From contig DASPFY010000004.1 of NCBI GenBank assembly GCA_035620895.1, positions 62,001 through 126,000 on the forward strand: a stretch of DNA of 64,000 nt, written 5' to 3'. The notes under the pieces are model-generated. The model was given only the letters and a program-made list of their open reading frames with translations, was not told where the DNA came from and searched no databases. Position numbers and translations under genes: made by a program. Positions 35,925-43,974 of this stretch are shown piece by piece. The DNA is from TA-21 sp035620895. Lineage in GTDB: Archaea > Thermoproteota > Nitrososphaeria > Nitrososphaerales > Nitrososphaeraceae. Position 1 is the first letter of the stretch; every line of letters begins with the position of its first letter.

Positions 35925-37256
35925 TTGAATAGTAATAATCTTGATAAAAGATATGTCTGGCATCCGTATACTCAGATGAAACTTTGGAATAACTCCGATA
36001 ATATTACGATACAATCAGGAAGAAATTTTAGTTTTGTCGATTCCAATCAAAGGAGTTATCTTGATGGGATTAGTAACATGTGGTGCAATGTCTGGGGACA
36101 TGATAGAACCGAAATAATTAATTCCATGAAAAATCAGCTTGATACTCTTCCACATTCTTCATTATTTGGTTTGGTTAACGAACCTTCTGCAAAACTAGCG
36201 AAACGCCTTATAACAATTGCAAAGGGAATGAGCAAGGTTTTCTACACAGACAATGGTTCAACGGCGATTGAAGCTGCATTAAAAATAGCAATACAATACT
36301 GGAACAATAAGGGAAAAACACAGAAAAAAGAATTTATTTGTTTAAAAAATGGTTATCATGGGGATACAATTGGTTGTATGTCGATAGGATATGTTGACGG
36401 TTACTTCTCTCCCTACAAGTCACTACTACTCAAAACAATAAAGGTAGATTCACCAACTATAAGACATGAAAAATTTAGACAGCAAGACATTGAACAATAT
36501 GTTCATAAAATTGAGAACATTCTGAAGAGAAAATCACCTAAAATATCTAGCATGGTAATGGAAAGCGGAGCTCAAATCGCGGGTGGTGTAAACATCTACC
36601 CGAACAAATTTCAAAAAGAGATCAGTGACCTCTGCAAAAAATATGATGTACTTCTGATACTGGACGAGATAGCTACAGGATTTGGAAGACTTGGTAATAT
36701 GATAGAATATAAGGCACAACGATCTGAACCAGACATTGTTTGTTTCGCAAAGGCTCTTACAGGTGGCTATTTTCCCCTAGCAGTAACACTAACAACTTCT
36801 AAAATTTTTAACGAATTCCTTGGAGATTATTGGGATAAGCGCCAGCTTTTTCACGGACATACATTCACCGGCCATCCCGTTGGATGCACAGCCGCACTGA
36901 CAAACCTAGCTCTTTATGAGAAGGTAAATCTTATTGGAAAAATAAGAATCAATTCCCTGGTTCTCGATCGACTTTTGAAAAGTTTTGCAGAATTAGATAT
37001 TTGTTATGACATTAGAAATAAGGGAATGCTTTGTGGAATAGAGTTAAGAAAAGGGAACAAACCCATCAAGATGATTGACAAGGTTCCAATTGGACAATAT
37101 ATTGCAAGAGAATCATTGAAAAAGGGTGTATATCTTAGGACTTTGGGAAATATAATTACAATAATTCCACCATTAGCAATAGGAATTGAAGATCTGACAA
37201 AGATAGTTGATACTGAATATCAGATAGTAGAAAAGATTCAAAAGAAAATCATATAA
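35925..37256 (+). CDS. bioA: Adenosylmethionine-8-amino-7-oxononanoate aminotransferase
   Basis: PLP enzyme of biotin synthesis: makes 7,8-diaminopelargonate from KAPA using SAM as amino donor. 443 residues. The N-terminus WHPYTQMKLW is the BioA mark. Other motifs include FYTDNGSTAIEAALK, LILDEIATGFGRLG and the PLP-lysine region FAKALTGGYFPLA. TTG start. The next biotin gene, bioB, lies 1.1 kb away because a recombinase gene sits between them. No bioD is seen. Confidence 0.95.
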   Translation: MNSNNLDKRYVWHPYTQMKLWNNSDNITIQSGRNFSFVDSNQRSYLDGISNMWCNVWGHDRTEIINSMKNQLDTLPHSSLFGLVNEPSAKLAKRLITIAKGMSKVFYTDNGSTAIEAALKIAIQYWNNKGKTQKKEFICLKNGYHGDTIGCMSIGYVDGYFSPYKSLLLKTIKVDSPTIRHEKFRQQDIEQYVHKIENILKRKSPKISSMVMESGAQIAGGVNIYPNKFQKEISDLCKKYDVLLILDEIATGFGRLGNMIEYKAQRSEPDIVCFAKALTGGYFPLAVTLTTSKIFNEFLGDYWDKRQLFHGHTFTGHPVGCTAALTNLALYEKVNLIGKIRINSLVLDRLLKSFAELDICYDIRNKGMLCGIELRKGNKPIKMIDKVPIGQYIARESLKKGVYLRTLGNIITIIPPLAIGIEDLTKIVDTEYQIVEKIQKKII

Positions 37257-37275
37257 TATTAATCAGGTGATTCAT

Positions 37276-37866
37276 CTAAATCATCCGAATCTGGTTATAA
37301 AGGGTAGCTTTTGATATTCCAAGGTTTTTGGCGATCCTATTACGTGGTATGTTCTGAGACAACATTTTGATCAGTGTATCTTTGTCAAGTTTCTTTTTTG
37401 GACGTCCAATATTTTTTCCAGACATTTTTGCCCTTACCATTCCATCCTTTGTGCGTTGAATCAACATTTCCCTTTCCCTTTCTGCCACCCAAGTCAGGAT
37501 ACCAAGCATTAGTTTTCTAACGCTCGGATCAGTAGTTTGAAGAAATAGTTCTTTTGGTGAACAAGATATCAGTGGGGAATATTCCTCAATTGATTTTATT
37601 GCATCAAGTGTTTCCCAAAATGTTCTTCCGACTCGTGATAATTCATAAACTATCACCGAATCAACACGGTCAGACCTAACCAGATTCAGCATCTCTCTGA
37701 AGGCAGGTCTATTTATTGCAGGGATCTTTCCACTTACTGCAGAATCTTCGAAAAAATCAAGAATTTCATAGTCATTATCAGTCGCCCACTTTTCGATTGC
37801 CAACCTCTGATTAAGTATTGTCTGTTCGGCAGTACTGACTCGCAAGTATCCAAAGGAATATTTCAT
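37276..37866 (-). CDS. Small serine recombinase (resolvase/invertase type)
   Basis: DNA recombinase of the serine family. The likely start is the ATG at 37866, giving 196 residues; an upstream extension to 37941 looks like non-conserved hydrophobic filler. Catalytic serine: YLRVSTAEQ at about residues 7-15. Further family motifs are YELSRVGRTFWE and RPAFREML. The C-terminus has a helix-turn-helix (IPRNRIAKNLGISKATLYNQI), so this is the resolvase/invertase layout, not IS607. It is inserted between bioA and bioB, with no transposase nearby. Confidence 0.9.
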   Translation of the reverse strand: MKYSFGYLRVSTAEQTILNQRLAIEKWATDNDYEILDFFEDSAVSGKIPAINRPAFREMLNLVRSDRVDSVIVYELSRVGRTFWETLDAIKSIEEYSPLISCSPKELFLQTTDPSVRKLMLGILTWVAEREREMLIQRTKDGMVRAKMSGKNIGRPKKKLDKDTLIKMLSQNIPRNRIAKNLGISKATLYNQIRMI

Positions 37867-38365
37867 TACATAGTACTTGATGAAAACTTGATAATACTTT
37901 AGGTCAAAAAAAATACGTACAGGTGAAAAAAGGTACCACATTATTTAGACTGAATACGAGTAAAAAAATGCCAGTTTTTTTAGATGATATAAAAACGGGT
38001 CCTTTTTTGTACTGTTGGAGTCTAAAGATAAAATGACGAATTTCGTATATCTTTCCCCCTATCGAGAGTACCAAGACATCTTCAATTTTGTTGATTTTCA
38101 GCTGTTTTATGCGGTGAAAAAGATAAAAAACACCTAATAACGCTAGTTATTTTTGCCATTATCTCCTAATATCCTAATTCTTGAATACTAACTTTATTTT
38201 GAAATTCGGAGTTGGACCGATAGAGATTCGCTTAGAAAATGCAGGAGCACATAACTATCCTTATACATCAATGCGAAAAACTGTTTGTCTCCTAGTTCTG
38301 ATTCTAAAAAATCCATACATATCTATGTATTAACTGATGCCCAGTCAGATAATTAAAGAATAAGT
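37867..38365. other. Non-coding gap between recombinase and bioB
   Basis: About 500 bases, AT-rich. It could hold the recombinase target site and the bioB promoter, but I find no clear inverted repeats of a known res type. A 34-residue frame lies at 38033-38137 (start ATG, hydrophobic and aromatic), preceded by a TATA-like ATATAAAAA at about 37987. It is too short to claim as a gene. Confidence 0.4.
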
Positions 38366-39373
38366 ATGGGTTCTAAAAAAGAACTAATGATGCAGGATTG
38401 CGAGTTCATTGATTCTTGTATGAAGAAGGTCATTAATGGAAATAGTATTTCCTTTGATGAAGCAGAAAGATTAATTTCAACTAATAATTTGATAAAGCTT
38501 GCAGATTGTGCTAATATTATTACTAAAAAATTTAACCAAGAAATTGTTGACGTCGAATCCCTGATAAATGCCAAGTCGGGTAATTGTCCCGAGGATTGTT
38601 CCTTTTGTGCCCAATCTACATTTTACAAAACTGGTATAACAAAATATCCACTCCTAGATGACGATATAATTTTGGAGAAAGCTAGAGAAGCACAAATAAA
38701 TGGTTCTGCCAGTTTTTGTCTTGTTTGTGCTTATAGAGAACCTTCACAGAATGATTTTGAAAAAATTTGCATGATTATAAAAAAATTAAGAAATGAAGTA
38801 AATCTGGACATTAATGTTTCACTTGGCTTCATGACACCAGAACGAGCGGAAAGGCTGAAATTATTAGGAGTCAAGAGATATAATCACAATCTAGAAGCCT
38901 CAGAAACTTTCTTTTCTAAAATCTGCAATACACATGATTTTTCAGACAGAGTCAAGACGGCAAGAATAGTCAAAGCGGCAGGGCTCGAACTTTGTTGTGG
39001 AGGGATTATTGGAATGGGCGAATCTACAAGACAGAGGATTGAATTGGCGTTTTCTCTTTCATCTCTTGATCCAGATGAAGTTCCGATTAACATATTGATT
39101 CCAAGAAAGGGCACACCAAAAGAACTGGATAATTGTTCAATTAATCCAATCGACATCATTAGAACTATTGCTGTTTGGAGATTTATTATGCCAAAAACAA
39201 TATTGAAAATTGCTGGAGGAAGAGAAGTACACTTCAGTGACGGGGGAAAACTAGCCCTTCAAGCTGGGGCAAATGGAATTATTACGGGCGGCTACCTTAC
39301 TACAAATGGAAACGAACCAAATAAAGATATCCAAATGATACATGAAATTGGCCTCGATACCCGAATTCATTAG
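38366..39373 (+). CDS. bioB: Biotin synthase
   Basis: Radical SAM enzyme that inserts sulfur into dethiobiotin. 335 residues. The CxxxCxxC cluster motif is GNCPEDCSFCAQ at about residues 72-83; YNHNLEAS and GGREVHFSDGGK are also typical. ATG start. Its last 32 bases overlap bioF, so they are co-transcribed. Separated from bioA by the recombinase. Confidence 0.97.
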   Translation: MGSKKELMMQDCEFIDSCMKKVINGNSISFDEAERLISTNNLIKLADCANIITKKFNQEIVDVESLINAKSGNCPEDCSFCAQSTFYKTGITKYPLLDDDIILEKAREAQINGSASFCLVCAYREPSQNDFEKICMIIKKLRNEVNLDINVSLGFMTPERAERLKLLGVKRYNHNLEASETFFSKICNTHDFSDRVKTARIVKAAGLELCCGGIIGMGESTRQRIELAFSLSSLDPDEVPINILIPRKGTPKELDNCSINPIDIIRTIAVWRFIMPKTILKIAGGREVHFSDGGKLALQAGANGIITGGYLTTNGNEPNKDIQMIHEIGLDTRIH

Positions 39374-40508
39374 CGCAGACATTAATAAACTGAAGGCTGA
39401 AAATCTTTATCGAAAACTAAGAATTATCGAAAATCGTGATGGGTCGTTAATAGTTAAAAACAAAGAGATAATTAATTTTAATTCAAACGATTATCTCGGA
39501 TTATCTACAAACAAAGAAATAATAAAAAGTACGGTAAAGGATTTTGATGAAATTTCTCAATGTAGTTCAAGACTAGTAGGTGGAAATAATTTAGTTATTG
39601 AAAAATTGGAACATAATTTGTCAAGACATAGAAAAACAAAATCCTCCTTGGTATATCCCACAGGATACTCCGCAGTGTTGGGAGTCCTGAGTACTCTGGC
39701 AGACAGTAAAACAACTATTTTCAGTGATGAATCAAATCATGCTAGCATTATTGACGGGTGTCGATTGTCTAATGCCAATATCAGAATATTTCGTCATAAT
39801 GACATGGAGCATCTTATAGAATTATTGAGAAATGTAAAGGGTAAGAAAATTCTTGTTACAGAGGGAATATTTAGCATCGAGGGCGATATGGCTAAATTGA
39901 GATCAATTTGTAAATTGGCAAAAGAGTTTGGTATCTTTACTATTGTTGATGATGCCCACGGTGACTTTGTTTTTGGAGATAGAGCTTCTGGAACTCCATC
40001 TGAATTGAGTGTCAATAACCTAATTGATGTTCATATCAGCAGCCTTAGTAAGGCATTAGGTTGTTTTGGCGGATATGTGGCTTGTACTGAAATGATTAGG
40101 GACTATTTTATAAATCGGTCGAGGCAATTCATTTTCACCTCTGCTATTCCTACTCATTTATGCAATTCCGCATTAGTTGGAATTGGTATTGCAAAAAAAG
40201 GTATTCTACAACGGGAGCTCTTCAAAAATATAAACATCTTGCACAATGGTTTAAAGAAGATAGGATATGATATTGGAAATACATCCAGTCAAATAATTCC
40301 TATCCATATCGGATCCGAGAAACTAGCCACTAAATTCGCAGATATATTGTTACATAAAGGTATTTTTGTACATCCAATGAGATTTCCCACCGTTAAGAGA
40401 GGAGATGCCGTATTAAGACTTTCATTGAGTGCATCACATACTAAGAAACAATTGGGTTATGTTCTAGACGAACTTGAAAAACTAGGCAAGAAACATAAAG
40501 TCATTTGA
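39342..40508 (+). CDS. bioF: 8-amino-7-oxononanoate synthase
   Basis: PLP enzyme that condenses pimeloyl thioester with alanine. 388 residues. FNSNDYLGLSTNKE near residue 45, the DDAHGDFVFG motif near residue 205 and the PLP-lysine site SSLSKALGCFGGY near residue 236 are characteristic. Starts inside bioB by 32 bases. The pimeloyl source and bioD are not in this window. Confidence 0.96.
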   Translation: MKLASIPEFISADINKLKAENLYRKLRIIENRDGSLIVKNKEIINFNSNDYLGLSTNKEIIKSTVKDFDEISQCSSRLVGGNNLVIEKLEHNLSRHRKTKSSLVYPTGYSAVLGVLSTLADSKTTIFSDESNHASIIDGCRLSNANIRIFRHNDMEHLIELLRNVKGKKILVTEGIFSIEGDMAKLRSICKLAKEFGIFTIVDDAHGDFVFGDRASGTPSELSVNNLIDVHISSLSKALGCFGGYVACTEMIRDYFINRSRQFIFTSAIPTHLCNSALVGIGIAKKGILQRELFKNINILHNGLKKIGYDIGNTSSQIIPIHIGSEKLATKFADILLHKGIFVHPMRFPTVKRGDAVLRLSLSASHTKKQLGYVLDELEKLGKKHKVI

Positions 40509-40655
40509 TCTCTTTGATAGATTCATTTTATTTCTATGCTAGTTTTAACCAAATCATGGATATCCATGCACAATTGGTAGAATAAAGTTGCTACTCAATT
40601 CGTATCTTCAGATATTAAAAATACCTTTAAAGAACTGAACATTTTGTATCCTATT

Positions 40656-40685
40656 AAATATTTCAAAATTCGAATTTAGCAATAT
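40656..40685 (-). repeat. 30-base near-palindromic repeat, copy 2 (inverted)
   Basis: Exact reverse complement of 34843-34872. The two copies bracket the tRNA-Asn, bioA, recombinase, bioB and bioF segment. Confidence 0.8.
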
Positions 40686-40705
40686 TTATCTAATATGAGC
40701 TGCAA

Positions 40706-41053
40706 ATGGTCGTAATGACAGAAAGAGAATTAAAGCTCAAGTTGACAGCATCAGAACGTCAATTTAGAGAGATAAAATATTATTTCTCTCTTTTACACCC
40801 AGAATCAATAGTTTCAGGGCTAAAATTTGCGTACAATAGACAAAAGGCCCAGGATGGGGGTTATTTAATTGTTGGAAGAAAAAGTTTCGTAAAAAAAGAA
40901 ACTAGCATGTTGACAAAGGAACAGGCCAGATGGCGACTTGCAAACTGGAAGTCAATGATAAAGATCTATAGAAACAAAGGTTACAGCTACCCTACGATTA
41001 GTAGAATTAAGAAGGATATCAAAATAACAGCAAAGTCAGCCAATAAAAAATAG
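40706..41053 (+). CDS. Hypothetical basic protein, 115 aa
   Basis: I do not recognise it. It is lysine-rich and helical, with a conspicuous WRLANWKSMIKIYRNKGYSY segment and no membrane spans. Starts at ATG 40706 or 40715, about 20 bases after the copy-2 repeat. It converges on the CdvB gene with a 4-base gap. Confidence 0.55.
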   Translation: MVVMTERELKLKLTASERQFREIKYYFSLLHPESIVSGLKFAYNRQKAQDGGYLIVGRKSFVKKETSMLTKEQARWRLANWKSMIKIYRNKGYSYPTISRIKKDIKITAKSANKK

Positions 41054-41057
41054 AAAT

Positions 41058-41705
41058 TTAGTAAGTAGATGCTTCTGTACTTTTTTCATCAATCCGCATG
41101 GATGAAAGGTCAGGAAACTTCTCTTTCATGCTTTGTTCAACTAGAGTAGTAGCTTCTTCGATAATGATTGTTGATTCTTCGCTTAATACTCTTCCGCTGT
41201 CTACTTCGTGTCTAGGAATCTGTGCTGAGTCAGATAATATTCCTCCCATGAGATCGGATATCTGAGAGAGTGATTGATCTGCTTCAGGAACCATTGATGA
41301 TAAGCCTCCTTGTATGTTCTTTATTACAGACATTGCCGGGGTTAGGGTAACCACAACATCTCCTAATTCAGTGATAGTGTTTAGTCTTAATTGAATTTGT
41401 TCCAATGCTAACTTCGCAGAATCTACCATTTTGCTCATCTTGCGAATTTGTGATAGTTCATTTGAAAGTAATTTTGCGTATTGGGCATCATGATTCTGGA
41501 TCGAGTGTACAATTCTTTTAAAAATAAGCTGATCCTTTTCTACAATCTTCGTCGAAATTCCATCTAATTTTGAGATTTGGAGCTCCAGTTTCTTTTGAGC
41601 TTCCTCAATTCGTGGCTTTAGAGGAGGTTGTGACTTAATACTCTCCAAAATTTTTACCGCCATATTATCTGGCTGGGTTTTGTTCCACTTGTCTTTAAAG
41701 GACAT
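41058..41705 (-). CDS. ESCRT-III/CdvB-family cell division protein
   Basis: A 215-residue ESCRT-III (Snf7-like) protein as used for archaeal cell division. The charged, coiled-coil helices at about residues 25-150 and the acidic end are family-typical. The central segment around SKMVDSAKLALEQIQLRLNTITELGDV is the long helical hairpin of CdvB proteins. No cdvA or cdvC (Vps4) is adjacent, so it is a dispersed paralogue. ATG start. Confidence 0.85.
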   Translation of the reverse strand: MSFKDKWNKTQPDNMAVKILESIKSQPPLKPRIEEAQKKLELQISKLDGISTKIVEKDQLIFKRIVHSIQNHDAQYAKLLSNELSQIRKMSKMVDSAKLALEQIQLRLNTITELGDVVVTLTPAMSVIKNIQGGLSSMVPEADQSLSQISDLMGGILSDSAQIPRHEVDSGRVLSEESTIIIEEATTLVEQSMKEKFPDLSSMRIDEKSTEASTY

Positions 41706-41810
41706 TATTTTCTCTGAAGCCTATCACTTTTTTTGTTAATAAGATCAGATGTAACCAACGTCAATAGAGCAGCGGTTACAAAACAGAATTCCAGATTGAG
41801 GATCTTTTAC

Positions 41811-42071
41811 TCATTTTTTGGATTTGTCAAACATATGTAATAGTTGCTTCACCGCACCGTCCATGTCTTCTTCACGCACTTCTGGTGATAGCCCATTCTT
41901 TAGAAGATTGTTTATGGTATTAGAAATTTCAGAGCTAATTTCGTCAAAACTATCAACGTCGTTAAATCCTTGTTGATAGAGCCTATTGAGTTTCATAGCA
42001 TACATCCTAGTTTGATCATTTATCGTGACTTTATACACATTATCATTCACTTTAATTTCCTCATTAGCCAT
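41811..42071 (-). CDS. Hypothetical acidic protein, 86 aa
   Basis: I take the ATG at 42071 (MANEEIKVNDN) rather than the TTG four codons earlier. The 86-residue product is helical and acidic, with no recognisable family or membrane segment. It sits 105 bases from the CdvB start and 163 bases from the regulator, on the same strand. A role with cell division is only a guess from position. Confidence 0.5.
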   Translation of the reverse strand: MANEEIKVNDNVYKVTINDQTRMYAMKLNRLYQQGFNDVDSFDEISSEISNTINNLLKNGLSPEVREEDMDGAVKQLLHMFDKSKK

Positions 42072-42234
42072 GGTGGTTATCAATGGAAATGACCATGATC
42101 CTCTAAGAAAAATGTTTTGGTATTACCCTCTAATCGCATTCGTTGGATAACCCTATATCCAGTAAATGCCAGTTTCAATCTGTCTTTTTTCATTAATATA
42201 CAAGATTCAGATTACTAAATCGGCAAGTCTTAAG

Positions 42235-42573
42235 TTAATCTGATAAAATTGATTTGAGTTTTTTGACCATTTTCTCACCCTCGGTTGTTAGTGAATAGTA
42301 TCTGACAGCCATTGGTCTTGTTTTTGAAGAAGTCATTAAACCATATTCACTAGAAACCAATCCGGCTTTTTCTAATTTAGACAAGTGAAATGAAATAATC
42401 TTTCTATCGACGCTTATCATTTCTTCTAACTTTGACGCATACACCTTTCCAGATTCAAGTTGGATAAGAATGCTTAATCTAGTTGGATGGGTAGCTAGAT
42501 AGACAGTCTCATATGTATCGTTAATTTTTTCCTTAGACTTTTTTTTGTCCAACAGAGTAAATATATTATCCAT
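42235..42573 (-). CDS. ArsR-like winged-helix transcription regulator
   Basis: A 112-residue protein with an ArsR/MarR-like winged helix. The HTH lies near residues 35-70 (KVYASKLEEMISVDRKIISFHLSKLEKAGLVSS) and the wing follows with RPMAVRYYSLTTEGE. No metal-binding cysteines are visible, so metal sensing is not implied. Upstream, an inverted repeat at 42676-42717 may be a binding site. Confidence 0.85.
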   Translation of the reverse strand: MDNIFTLLDKKKSKEKINDTYETVYLATHPTRLSILIQLESGKVYASKLEEMISVDRKIISFHLSKLEKAGLVSSEYGLMTSSKTRPMAVRYYSLTTEGEKMVKKLKSILSD

Positions 42574-42675
42574 ATATATATTATTTTTGCTTTATGCCAT
42601 GCCATTACACTATAATTATTTGTTCTACTCAATATAGTAATATATTCCCTATATGGATATTATATATCCGCCTAT

Positions 42676-42717
42676 AAATTGGTAAAAAAATAATAATTTT
42701 ATTATCGATACCAATTT
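42676..42717. promoter_or_regulatory. Long inverted repeat upstream of the regulator
   Basis: AAATTGGTA at 42676-42684 pairs with TACCAATTT at 42709-42717, and an inner ATAATAA/TTATTAT pair lies in the loop. It could be an operator or a hairpin between the regulator and tRNA-Thr. No proof of use. Confidence 0.35.
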
Positions 42718-42784
42718 GGAATATACATCATATTCAAAAAATCAAATTTAGTTTCTTTGTTGGTTGACAATTTTCATAGAAAAG

Positions 42785-42859
42785 AGGTCATGGTGGGATT
42801 TGGACCCACGGCCTAAGGTTTACAAAACCTTCGCTCTAACCAGGCTGAGCTACATGACC
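42785..42859 (-). tRNA. tRNA-Thr (TGT)
   Basis: Cloverleaf on the minus strand, 75 nt: acceptor GGTCATG/CATGACC, D arm GCTC/GAGC, anticodon stem AAGGT/ACCTT with loop TTTGTAA (anticodon TGT), T arm GTGGG/CCCAC. No intron. Confidence 0.95.
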
Positions 42860-42948
42860 GTCAGCAGAGTTAAATTTTTTTTATCGCATAATTAAAAGTT
42901 TATTGGCATAAGGCATGACTTACCTATCAAAATATACGTAATTCACGT

Positions 42949-43344
42949 TCAATAACAAAATTGAGGGTCAAATATAAACCAGGCATGCATTATGGAAAAT
43001 TTCCTGGTCTGGAGACAAATAAATACAAATATTGAATGAAAAATCATTACACACTGGCGCACTTGTATGAAAGATATTGCTCTTGGATTTGAAATTTTGT
43101 CTATTGGGAATTCCATCCCTACAACAAACAAGAGTAGAATGACTCCAATCTCTGCAAACAAATTTAGAATATCGAAATTGAGTATTAGACTAAAGGGAGG
43201 GATATAAGGTCCGATTATCATACATGCGATTATAAATCCTATTACCATTGGTTGCTTTAGTTTGCATGAAATCATTGCCATTATGGAGGCATCGACCATG
43301 ATAATCGTAAAATCCTGCAAGATTGGACCAATTTCAACTACCAT
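42949..43344 (-). pseudogene. Remnant of a CPA2/Kef-type antiporter
   Basis: 131 residues corresponding to the first third of a monovalent cation:proton antiporter. Typical CPA2 pieces are LKQPMVIGFIIACMIIGPYIPP and LFAEIGVILLLFVVGMEF. Full-length members have about 400 or more residues. After residue 85 the sequence loses family pattern and stops, and the tRNA-Thr gene lies 89 bases beyond. It is therefore a truncated, probably non-functional copy. Confidence 0.75.
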
Positions 43345-43662
43345 ATTCTGACACTTGGACTATGTTGCCAAACTTTTTTTTATAAATGTCGTGAAATTTT
43401 TATTGATTAAGACATTTCAGTAAAAGATTGTACTACAAATTATTGTGTTACCTGTTTAAAGACTAATTGTTACCTTTTCTTCAAGTCAAAATAAAAGTTT
43501 GTTGGTGATAGATACTACTTAATTCAGATGCAAAAAATATTGAGAAAATGTAGTGGGAGTATGTTTGATGTATCCACCTTACTTAAAAGAGAGCTACATG
43601 TTGCGTAGTGACAACAAGAAATTTATTCCAATACTTTGACAAATATAACCTAGATAATTGGT
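43345..43662. other. Intergenic gap upstream of purS
   Basis: 318 bases of AT-rich sequence. I see only a 26-residue frame starting at 43528, with no conserved feature. No RNA gene is recognised. Confidence 0.4.
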
Positions 43663-43932
43663 ATGGGAAGGTATCTTGTTGTTGTCACAATAGAAAACAA
43701 AGATCAAGTTGGGGACCCAGAAGGAGAAACAATTAAGAAGGATCTCATCTTTAGAAGTGGATATTCAAATGTTGAATCCGTCAAATCTGCCAAATGCTAT
43801 AATATAATCATTAATACAAAATCAGAAGAAGATGCGAAAAAGGAGGTAACAAAATTGTGCGAAGAACTCAGAATATATAATCCCATAGTAAGCAATTGTA
43901 CAATTGGACCAATTAGCAAGCTCAACAACTAA
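43663..43932 (+). CDS. purS: FGAM synthase subunit PurS
   Basis: Small subunit of phosphoribosylformylglycinamidine synthase (PurL-PurQ-PurS), which bridges ammonia transfer in purine synthesis. 89 residues; the DPEGETIKKDLIFRSGYSNVESVKSAKCYNI pattern is PurS. The usual neighbours purL and purQ are absent, so the complex is assembled from scattered genes. Confidence 0.92.
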   Translation: MGRYLVVVTIENKDQVGDPEGETIKKDLIFRSGYSNVESVKSAKCYNIIINTKSEEDAKKEVTKLCEELRIYNPIVSNCTIGPISKLNN

Positions 43933-43974
43933 ATTAGATGACTGTCACCAATATCCGTAACCTAATGAATCGAG

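Noticed and set aside
37867..37941. 25-residue upstream extension of the serine recombinase
   Set aside because: Non-conserved; the family motif YLRVST begins just after the ATG at 37866.
38033..38137. 34-residue frame after the recombinase
   Set aside because: Has a start and a nearby TATA-like box but no recognisable pattern; kept only as a note in the gap entry.
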